DNA from: JBCBGF01 sp038526915 | GTDB lineage: Bacteria; Pseudomonadota; Alphaproteobacteria; Rhodobacterales; Rhodobacteraceae | Direction of reading: 5' to 3' | NCBI GenBank assembly: GCA_038526915.1 | Contig: JBCBGF010000006.1 | Coordinates: 124,001-188,000 of the forward strand | DNA: 64,000 bases | In this document: in pieces, positions 54,516 to 61,912 of the stretch | How the letters are laid out: each line of letters begins with the position of its first letter | Position numbering within the stretch: the first letter of the stretch is position 1 | Notes under the pieces: model-generated | Databases searched by the model: none | What the model was told of the DNA's origin: nothing | The model's input: the letters and a program-made list of their open reading frames with translations, nothing else | Program-made: the position numbers and the translations under genes

Positions 54516-54770
54516 ATGAGCGAAGGTTCTGGTTTGCCAGAAGGTCAAAAAGACGAGGGCGCAGTCGACGCTGATCGCCGCGAGGTGCTGGGTGCGATTG
54601 CTAAGTATGCGGGCGTGGTTGGCGCATCGACAGTTGTGTTGTCGTCATCTGCATCGGTCGCTTTGGCTGGGGTAAGCGGGTCATCGTCCGGCCCTGTGAA
54701 GCCAGGTGGTCCGCGTCGCCGCCGTCGTCGGCGGTGGATCCGTATTATCCGGCGGTTCAACCGGCACTGA
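54516..54770 (+). CDS. Small secreted-type peptide with Arg-rich C terminus (unknown, possible precursor peptide)
   Basis: An 84-residue protein. A charged N-terminal leader (residues 1-24, ending DADRREVLG) is followed by a hydrophobic Ala/Val/Ser segment (~25-51, ending SVALA) that looks like a twin-arginine-type signal. After the predicted cleavage comes a short Ser/Gly/Pro part (SGSSSGPVKPGGP) and a highly basic tail of seven Arg followed by WIRIIRRFNRH. AGAGGT precedes the start and a perfect terminator follows, so it is a discrete transcript. No family is recognised. The next gene encodes a PqqD/HprK-like fusion. Confidence 0.72.
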   Translation: MSEGSGLPEGQKDEGAVDADRREVLGAIAKYAGVVGASTVVLSSSASVALAGVSGSSSGPVKPGGPRRRRRRRWIRIIRRFNRH

Positions 54771-54806
54771 TACCGCTCGGCGGTACCAGGCATATAGATT
54801 TGCAAA

Positions 54807-54838
54807 GTTGCACGCTTCACCGGCGTGCAACTTTTTTT
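54807..54838 (+). terminator. Rho-independent terminator after the small peptide gene
   Basis: A perfect 9-bp stem (GTTGCACGC 54807-54815 / GCGTGCAAC 54823-54831) with a 7-nt loop and seven T residues. It ends 19 bp before the likely start of the next gene, so that gene depends on read-through or its own weak promoter. Confidence 0.92.
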
Positions 54839-54857
54839 GTTGGAAGGCCTTCGAGCA

Positions 54858-55991
54858 GTGGATCTAGAACGGTCAGCACTCGGCACGACATCAGCGGTGT
54901 TCAATGCACAGTCGGGGTCAATTGTTACAGCCGATGCCCTTGGACTTGCGATTATTGATCGGGTTGTGGCCGGAGATGCGCGGGATCAAGTCGCCGACAC
55001 ACTTATCCAGGCGCTTGAACTGTCAGATGAAGACGCTCGCGTTGCCTTGCCCGCAATCGTAGCAGACCTTCTCGATCATTGGGACGCGGCAGGCCTGTTT
55101 GATGAGACCCGTCCCGATTTTCCCGATCCCGTGTTCGATCACGGGCACGGCGTCCCCAACGCGGTTACCTATCAAACGCCCTATGGGAAGATCTCGGTCG
55201 CGAGCCAATCGCGCCTTCTGACACAGCAACTCGATGAGATTCTTGGCGTTCTGTCCGATCGACACGCGGAGGAGGGCGGCGATGAGTTGAAGCTGAGATG
55301 CGTTGCCTGTGCGGGCGGCGGATACGGGGTTTTCGACGAAAACCCGTTGTGGGGACGCGCAACCCTAGATGAAGCACGCTTTATCGTCATTCGGGAAGCG
55401 GCTGAGATCCTATGTGGCCGCGATCGGGTCGGCGCGGTGTTGCATGGCTCGGCCATCGCCCATGGGGACCATGCTGTTTTGGTCATGGGCGATACTGGCC
55501 GTGGAAAGTCGACCCTAGCGCAGGGTCTGGTTGCGGCGGGATGTGGGTTTGTCTCAGACGATCACTTGCCGCTCCATAAAAACGGAACTGACGTTCTTTG
55601 CTTTCCGACACGAAGCGCTGTGAAGCCGAAAGCACTCAAGCTGACCGAAGTAAAACAGTTAATCCGCAAACACGGAAAGCGATCACAGGCGCGCGATGGT
55701 GTGACGTATCTGGAACTGCCGCCTTTCGCGGAAGTGGGGGCCAAAATTCCAGTAGGCGCACTGATCTTCCCCGAGTATCAAGAGGGTGCGGGGCTCGAAA
55801 TTACCGAGATCACGCCCGAGGAGGCGTTTGAAGAATGTATTTTGGCTGGTGCGAGGCCTGCACGTACCGATCCGCGCATAGGCCCTATGGCGACGCTTTG
55901 CCGGGAAATTCCGGCTTTTGGCATCCGCTTCGGCGACTCTCGGCAATCAATTCCCGCGTGCCTGGAGCTCTTTGAAGAGTGCAAGTTCTAG
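54858..55991 (+). CDS. PqqD-like domain fused to an HPr kinase-like P-loop kinase
   Basis: 377 residues. Residues ~15-90 are PqqD-like (TSAVFNAQSGSIVTADALGLAIIDRVVAGD...IVADLLDHWDAAGLFD), the fold that binds leader peptides in RiPP pathways. Residues ~180-360 are HprK-like: LHGSAIAHGDHAVLVMGDTGRGKSTLAQGLVAAGCGFVSDDHLPL holds the P-loop and the following Asp pair. This matches the uncharacterised HprK-related kinase A type. GTG at 54858 has GGAAGG at 54842-54847; earlier in-frame starts (GTG 54825, TTG 54837) lie inside the terminator and are rejected. The next gene overlaps by 13 bp. Confidence 0.82.
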   Translation: MDLERSALGTTSAVFNAQSGSIVTADALGLAIIDRVVAGDARDQVADTLIQALELSDEDARVALPAIVADLLDHWDAAGLFDETRPDFPDPVFDHGHGVPNAVTYQTPYGKISVASQSRLLTQQLDEILGVLSDRHAEEGGDELKLRCVACAGGGYGVFDENPLWGRATLDEARFIVIREAAEILCGRDRVGAVLHGSAIAHGDHAVLVMGDTGRGKSTLAQGLVAAGCGFVSDDHLPLHKNGTDVLCFPTRSAVKPKALKLTEVKQLIRKHGKRSQARDGVTYLELPPFAEVGAKIPVGALIFPEYQEGAGLEITEITPEEAFEECILAGARPARTDPRIGPMATLCREIPAFGIRFGDSRQSIPACLELFEECKF

Positions 55992-57079
55992 ACTCATGCC
56001 CGTCTTTATCGTGTCGCGCCTTGTTGTTGTTGTCGAAGGCGGCGATCACACAACAGGTGCCGGCGCAGGTGTTCGAGGTTTTGGAACACTGCGACCCGCA
56101 TGATCTCGCGCGGTCTGCCCAAGTTCATCAAGTCCACACCATGGTGGGATGCGTGTTTGAGCGACATCCCGATCTGGCCGGTGCGATCCCGCGGGACTTG
56201 GGCGTCTACTTCCGTGCGATGTATCACGCAAACCAGGATCGACTGGCCGAAGGTCGCGCGCAACTGACGTCGATTGCCCAGGCCATGTCGCAGGCCGAAG
56301 TGTCACTGCTTGCGATGAAAGGTGGCGGTGACATGCTGGATCCGTTGCACAACGATCCCGCGATGCGTTTTGTGGCGGACTTTGACATCCTCGTGCCCAT
56401 CGACGCGCTAGACCGCGCCGAACAAGCATTGCTGCAGCATTTCGACGCCGATCAACCAGGCGCAAAGCTTGCCGCCGGATCCAATCTGAACTGGCGGGGT
56501 GAGCCGGTTCCCGAACATCATCTGCCGAAGTTCGTCTCTCAGACGTGGACGTTCCCGGTTGAATTACACATGCGTGTTGGTTCCGGCATCGTCCCTCAGC
56601 TGCTGCCGGAAACGGATGTTTTGCGAAGAGGGGTGCCAACGCAGATCGACGGTATTTCGGTCATGGGTGCAGAAGACCGCGCCTGCCATCTGATCGCCCA
56701 TGCGGCCTATCACGGACACGCCGTCAGCCTGCGCGCCTGGGTTGACTGGGTGCAGTTGCGCAAACGCTGTGACGAAGCATCCGTTCGGCGCCGCTTGGCC
56801 GCATTCGACCTGGACCGGACGCTTGATGAGTACAACGCCGTCGCTGCGTTCTTTGACGGCCGCGAGGATGCGAGTGAAGCCAACGCCGAACGCCTTGTGC
56901 AAGCTTTCCGCAACCTCGCAGAGCATTCCCGCAAGTCGCGCCCCAGTCGACGGCAGCTAGTCCGCCGCCGACTTCAGATGCTGTTTGTCTCGCAGCGCTA
57001 TCGCCACCACCTCGCCAGCAATGCACAACGCATGAGCTGGTGGAAATGGTTGTTCGGAAGGCTCCGCGGACGCAGTTAA
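55979..57079 (+). CDS. Nucleotidyltransferase family protein (NTP_transf_5 type)
   Basis: A 366-residue protein. SLLAMKGGGDMLDPLHNDPAMRFVADFDILVP (~residues 108-140) is the LLKG...DxDxLV signature of the uncharacterised nucleotidyltransferase family. EDRACHLIAHAAYHGH and the helical, basic C terminus (RRRLQMLF; MSWWKWLFGRLRGRS) follow. Relatives occur beside HprK-like and PqqD-like genes, including lasso-peptide and exopolysaccharide clusters. Starts at GTG overlapping the previous stop; the TTG codons at 56021-56030 are alternatives. The exact nucleotide and acceptor are unknown. Confidence 0.8.
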   Translation: MQVLDSCPSLSCRALLLLSKAAITQQVPAQVFEVLEHCDPHDLARSAQVHQVHTMVGCVFERHPDLAGAIPRDLGVYFRAMYHANQDRLAEGRAQLTSIAQAMSQAEVSLLAMKGGGDMLDPLHNDPAMRFVADFDILVPIDALDRAEQALLQHFDADQPGAKLAAGSNLNWRGEPVPEHHLPKFVSQTWTFPVELHMRVGSGIVPQLLPETDVLRRGVPTQIDGISVMGAEDRACHLIAHAAYHGHAVSLRAWVDWVQLRKRCDEASVRRRLAAFDLDRTLDEYNAVAAFFDGREDASEANAERLVQAFRNLAEHSRKSRPSRRQLVRRRLQMLFVSQRYRHHLASNAQRMSWWKWLFGRLRGRS

Positions 57080-57128
57080 CGCCCGTCGCCCAACGCACAT
57101 GCGCATCAAAAACGCGCTGGCCCCGTGA

Positions 57129-60100
57129 TCAGGCGATCGCGTCCCCTGCGAACACAAATTCATCATCTTCGAGCGATAGGGCGTAGACGTCACTCAGCAC
57201 ACCGATAAGCTCATCCTCGTCGCCCCCGGTTCCGGTGCGCCAGATCATCGTCCCGCCTGGCAAACCGGCGAAGTCTTCCGTGAGGTTGTATTCACTGGCA
57301 AGTCCGTGCAGCTGCACGATGTCTTCTTCAACCGTGAAGTCGTAGACAAACCCATAGTCAGCCACGCCGTTCGATGCCGCGATTTGGTCATCATAATAGG
57401 TCCCGAATTCGTCGCCAAAGATGAATGTGTCGGCGCCCTCAAAGCCCTGGAACACATCCAGTTCGCCCTGACCGGGCGCGGCGGAACCCGTGTCCACGGC
57501 GACCAGGACGTCCGCTTGGTCGGTCCCTTTTTCGATGTCGTCGCCGGTGATTTCGGTCACGGTGACATCATTGAACGTGACGTCGTGGTAATGCGCGTTC
57601 AGGTAGATCCCGCCCGTCGCCGGACCTTGCGCCATGGTGAAGGTCTGGGTGCCTTCCATCGTCCAGTCGATGGGCTCCGCGGTTCCGTCTTCCCATAGTT
57701 TCAGCTTGTAGTGTCGATCAAAGAGCCCCGTTTGTTCAACGCGCGCGATCATGTTGTAGGTGTTGCCGACCTGAAGCGTCATCGATTGTGATGCCAAGTC
57801 GGAGAAGAAGTCGATCGACGGATGCAGGGTGAGCCGCCCCGATCCGGCACCGCTGTTATTGGTGTAGAAAAACGCAGCACCAGGTTCCCAGCCGGACTTT
57901 GGCTGGAAGTCGGCCACCGGGTCGTCCGTGTGCCCGGTCCACAGCATGCCCAAGGCAAACCCGCCGCCATCGCGGCCCCTGGGATCGATGTTTGTGATGT
58001 CGTGGGTCGTGACAGAGAGCTCAACCTGATAGTTGTCCCAGCTCTCGTCACCCAGGGCCAGAACACGGTCGTATCCGAGCCGCTGGGGCCGGGCGCCGCC
58101 GTTTTCGATACTCCAGAGCCCGTCGACCACCTGGACGACATCCTGGATATCGCTCGCCGATGACCAATCGACCGAATAGTTCTTGTCCCACGCGACGCCA
58201 TCTTCGTAATCGATGGTGACATCGCGGGTCTCGATCAATCCGTTTGCAAACTCGGCCGTGATCGTAACAACGTCATCTGTCGCACTACCATCGAGATCGG
58301 CATAGGCGATGTCGACATTGAAGTCGCCAGGCTCCTGCAGCCGGCGGGTGTCTTCTCCGACCGATAATGCAATCGATGGCCCGCCGTTCAGTGTGTAGCT
58401 AAGCGATGTGATGTCACCTGTTTGAGAATCCGTGCTGACGTTGCCGAGGATATTGACCCACGTTTGGGCTTCGCCCTGAGCGCCGAATGTCTGGTTCGGC
58501 CCGTACCAAACGTCGATGCGGTCGCCCACATTAATCTCGACGGTGCCGGTCCCGAACAACGTGCCATCGGTGATCGTGTAGTCGAAACTGTCCGAGCCCT
58601 CGAAACCAGCATTTGGCACGTAAGTCAGCGTTCCGTCGGGGTTTTCGGTTACGGTGCCGAACTGCGCATTGCCGGCCGACACAAAGTCGATATCGTCGCC
58701 GTTCTGATCGCTGTCATTGGCCAGAAGGCCCGACGCGATGTTCATGACCAAAGCGGTGTCCGTGTTTGTGGTAAAGACATCCGTCTCGGCCACGGGCGCC
58801 TTTGGCACCTGCACAAGGTTGGCGTCTTCATCGGTGATCGGATCCGAGGCCAACTGGATATAGTCAACCCGTGCGGTAAAGCCCGGGGAACTGTCCAGAT
58901 TGCCTGCGAAAACGCCCACGGACGCGGCATTGAACGCATAGGTGATGCCGCCCGCGGTCGTCCAACTCGCCCCGTCTTGGCTGTACTCGTACAGCCAGTC
59001 GTCGCCCGTGCGCGTTACGCGCAAATACTCCGCCGTCGCTTCGGGGATCGCGACCTGCAGCGCCGCAGACGACGACCCGTTCTCTGTGATCCCGACAAAT
59101 GCGAATAGCGTATTGCCATCCGAGAATGTGTCAAAGCGCAGCCAGTTGTCTGCATCCTCCTCGATCAGAATACCCTGCAGTTCGAACCGCCCAGTCGGCG
59201 TGGTTAGGAACCGCGTTTCGAGCGAAAAGTCACCATCGGTCACGTCTTGCATGGCCCGGGCACCGTTATTGGTGAACCACACATCGAAGTCGCCGTCAGG
59301 TGTGACAAGCTCAAGGAAGCCATCGGTCGCTGTTGTCGCAACATCGCCGGATGTGCCTGCCGGCCCCACGATATTCCAGACCGAGGTGTTGAGCGTTCCA
59401 TCCGCAAAGTCATCGGCGACAAAACCGCCAAGCGGACCGGAGGCGGATACATCCAGTGTCACGCTCGCGGTGTCGAGCCCCCCCGCACCATCTGAGACGG
59501 TGTATTGGAAGGTGTCCTGTCCGGTGAAGCCTGGGTTGGGGGTGTAGGTGAGGGTGCCGTCGGCGTTGTCGACGAGGGTGCCGTTGGGCGGGTTGGTGAC
59601 GCTGTCGAGGATCAGGGTCTGGCCATTGGGATCGCTGTCATTGCCAAAGAGATCCTGGTCGATGTCGATCAGCGTGGCGGTGTCGGCGAAGACGCCGATC
59701 TGGTCGTCCTGGGCGACGGGCGGCTGGTTGGCGGGCGGGGTGATGGTGCCGTCTTCGTTGACGATGGGGTCGGTGGCGACCTCGAACCAGTCGAACTGCG
59801 AGACAAAGCCCGGCGGCGTGCCGGTGAACGACGTCGAGCCACCGAAGAGACCCACCTCGGTCGGGATCAGATCGCTCTGGAATGAAATCGCCGTGGTCCA
59901 GTTCGACCCGTCGCCGGAATAGTCGAACGTATAGGTGTCGTCGCTGCGGGTGATGCGCAGATAGGTGGCCTCGCCCGGCGAGATCACCTCGCGATAGGGG
60001 AAGCTGCGCTGGGTCGCGCTGACCACGTCGCCCACCAAAAGCTCCAGCCCCGCGGGCGTGAAGGCGATGTCGAACCGGAACCAACGCGTGTCGCTCTCAA

Positions 60101-61265
60101 GGACCAGAAGCCCGTGTTCCGAAAAGATCTGGCTGGGCTCGTTCAGCATCCGCGTGGAAACGGTGAAGTCGATATCGCCGATCTCCTGCATCACGCGCGG
60201 TGTGGTCATTGCATTATAGGCGTCGACGAATGCGCCGGGGGGCGAGATGATCTCGAGCCAGCTGTCGGTGCCATCGGTCGCGATCTGCGCGCCGCCGGCG
60301 ATGCCCGAGAACTGCCACTGCGGCTCGACGATGCCGTCCGAGAAGTCGTCGGAGACGAGCGTGGCGGGGGCGGCGGTCACATCGATCGCGACCGTGGCGG
60401 TATCGGTCAGATCCCCGTCCGAGATCGTGTAGGTAAAGCTGTCGGGCCCGGTGTAGCCGGGCGTTGGGCTGTAAGTAAACGTGCCGTCGCCATTGTCGGT
60501 CAGCGTGCCGTTGGCGGGATCGGTGGTGTCGGTGATGAAAAACGTATCGCCATTGGCATCGCTGTCATTGGCCAGAAGGGCGGCGGTGGGGATCGTGAGA
60601 TCGGTGTCGACGGCCACACTCAGCGCGTCGTCCACGGCATCGGGGGCGATGTTGGGGGGCGTGATGCCCGCGTCTTCGTCCACCAATGTGCCGTTGAAAT
60701 CGACGTAATCGACCTGGGCGGTGTAGCCATCGGTCTGGCCGACATTGCCGGCAAACACACCGGCGCTGGCCACGCCGAGGGCATGGGTCACGGTACCCGC
60801 GGTGGTCCAGGTGACGCCGTTCTGCGAATACTCGAAGGTCCAGTCATCGCCATCGCGGGCGACGCGCAGATAGGGCGCGGTGCCTTCGGGAATGGCAACC
60901 TGCAGCGCGGCGCTGGAATTGCCATTGATGGTAATAGCCGAGAAGGCAAAGAGCGTATTGCCGTCAGAGAACGTATCGAAGCGGAGCCAGTTATCGGCAT
61001 CTTCCTCGACCAGAATGCCCTGCAATTGGTACTGCTCGGACGGTGTGGTCAGAAACCGCGTCTCAAGCGTGAAATCCTCGTCTGCCACGGCCTGCATCGC
61101 GCGTGCGCCGTTATTGGCAAACCAGACATCGAAATTGCCATCGGGCGTTGCCAGTTCAAGATACGCGTCGGTGGCCGACACCCCCAGGCCAGACCCGATC
61201 CCGGACGGCCCCTCAATCGACCAAACAGACCCCAACACAGATGATGAAAAATCGTCTGAAACCAC
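57129..61265 (-). CDS. Large signal-less repeat protein, probable type I secreted adhesin or carbohydrate-binding protein
   Basis: 1378 residues starting at GTG. It alternates three ~195-residue lectin/DUF1349-like beta-sandwich modules (~1-195, ~305-505, ~612-803; each opens DDFxxG...W) with three cadherin-like domains (~207-298, ~520-606, ~815-905; LLANDSDxNGD...DGTLTYTPNPGFTGxDSFxYTxSDG). A long beta-rich region (~910-1235) precedes a C-terminal RTX/serralysin-like stretch (GTDQADVLVAVD, FEGADTFIFGDEFG) ending in DDEFVFAGDAIA, as in type I substrates. There is no signal peptide and almost no Cys. Modules 1 and 3 are nearly the same, showing a recent duplication. An in-frame stop just before the GTG fixes the N terminus. 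Confidence 0.85.
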   Translation of the reverse strand: MVSDDFSSSVLGSVWSIEGPSGIGSGLGVSATDAYLELATPDGNFDVWFANNGARAMQAVADEDFTLETRFLTTPSEQYQLQGILVEEDADNWLRFDTFSDGNTLFAFSAITINGNSSAALQVAIPEGTAPYLRVARDGDDWTFEYSQNGVTWTTAGTVTHALGVASAGVFAGNVGQTDGYTAQVDYVDFNGTLVDEDAGITPPNIAPDAVDDALSVAVDTDLTIPTAALLANDSDANGDTFFITDTTDPANGTLTDNGDGTFTYSPTPGYTGPDSFTYTISDGDLTDTATVAIDVTAAPATLVSDDFSDGIVEPQWQFSGIAGGAQIATDGTDSWLEIISPPGAFVDAYNAMTTPRVMQEIGDIDFTVSTRMLNEPSQIFSEHGLLVLESDTRWFRFDIAFTPAGLELLVGDVVSATQRSFPYREVISPGEATYLRITRSDDTYTFDYSGDGSNWTTAISFQSDLIPTEVGLFGGSTSFTGTPPGFVSQFDWFEVATDPIVNEDGTITPPANQPPVAQDDQIGVFADTATLIDIDQDLFGNDSDPNGQTLILDSVTNPPNGTLVDNADGTLTYTPNPGFTGQDTFQYTVSDGAGGLDTASVTLDVSASGPLGGFVADDFADGTLNTSVWNIVGPAGTSGDVATTATDGFLELVTPDGDFDVWFTNNGARAMQDVTDGDFSLETRFLTTPTGRFELQGILIEEDADNWLRFDTFSDGNTLFAFVGITENGSSSAALQVAIPEATAEYLRVTRTGDDWLYEYSQDGASWTTAGGITYAFNAASVGVFAGNLDSSPGFTARVDYIQLASDPITDEDANLVQVPKAPVAETDVFTTNTDTALVMNIASGLLANDSDQNGDDIDFVSAGNAQFGTVTENPDGTLTYVPNAGFEGSDSFDYTITDGTLFGTGTVEINVGDRIDVWYGPNQTFGAQGEAQTWVNILGNVSTDSQTGDITSLSYTLNGGPSIALSVGEDTRRLQEPGDFNVDIAYADLDGSATDDVVTITAEFANGLIETRDVTIDYEDGVAWDKNYSVDWSSASDIQDVVQVVDGLWSIENGGARPQRLGYDRVLALGDESWDNYQVELSVTTHDITNIDPRGRDGGGFALGMLWTGHTDDPVADFQPKSGWEPGAAFFYTNNSGAGSGRLTLHPSIDFFSDLASQSMTLQVGNTYNMIARVEQTGLFDRHYKLKLWEDGTAEPIDWTMEGTQTFTMAQGPATGGIYLNAHYHDVTFNDVTVTEITGDDIEKGTDQADVLVAVDTGSAAPGQGELDVFQGFEGADTFIFGDEFGTYYDDQIAASNGVADYGFVYDFTVEEDIVQLHGLASEYNLTEDFAGLPGGTMIWRTGTGGDEDELIGVLSDVYALSLEDDEFVFAGDAIA

Positions 61266-61912
61266 TTAAACCCCCACCGCACACAATACAGCCTAATGCG
61301 CACGTTAACCCAAATTGACAGTGCTGGAAAGCACCGGCCTAGGACAAGATGCCCGGGTGTCACGCGCTCAAAAACAGGGTGTTTGGGCCTGTCGCTACAG
61401 CGCTAAGGTGGGATCTCGGAAACAATTGAAGCAGTTAGGCAGATATGCTTCGCGTCAGTGAACAAAACCCGCGCGGCAAACCGATGGCTGTCATGTCGCT
61501 TGGACATTTCTTTTGGGCGAAAACGGCCGGAGAGTCGGGCCAGCGCGGATCGGGCATGGTTGTAAACGACTCAGCTTGGAGGAACCTAGCCGTTGCCTTT
61601 CAACATACCCTTCGCACGTTCAACAAAACGGTCGAAGTTGACCTTATTCTGTCAGGTCGCCGATTGGCCCAACGTGCATTCTCTGCATGCCTCGAATAAT
61701 GGCGGTTTGTGGTGACCACTTGGTGCGCTGAACGCGTTTAACTCCAGCGCAAATGCATTGTGATGGTTTCTCGGGTTGACTTCAAAACGCAGGTGTGTTG
61801 CCTCAAACCAACCCCAAATCCGGTTCTGGTACGCGTGGAAGTTGGCACTGTTTAGCGTTGAGGGTCTGGGCGGGTGTTTGTCCGCAGTGCCAAGGTGTAA
61901 CAAGGAACAACC
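61266..61912. other. Long intergenic region between the repeat protein and the wzc-like gene
   Basis: About 650 bp between two divergent genes. An 84-codon frame (61445-61699, MLRVSEQNPRGKPM...) is the only longer frame; it has a poor ribosome-binding site and no recognisable domain and is left unannotated. Promoters for both flanking genes must be here but none stands out. Confidence 0.55.

Noticed and set aside
54825..54857. Upstream GTG/TTG starts for the PqqD-HprK gene
   Set aside because: They lie in the stem and T-run of a perfect terminator; the GTG at 54858 has a better ribosome-binding site.
60114..61244. 376-codon plus-strand frame opposite the repeat protein
   Set aside because: Antisense shadow with repetitive Gly/Asp/Val composition mirroring the repeats on the minus strand.
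61445..61699. 84-codon frame in the gap before the wzc-like gene
   Set aside because: Poor ribosome-binding site, no family, and composition not clearly coding; could be real but unsupported.
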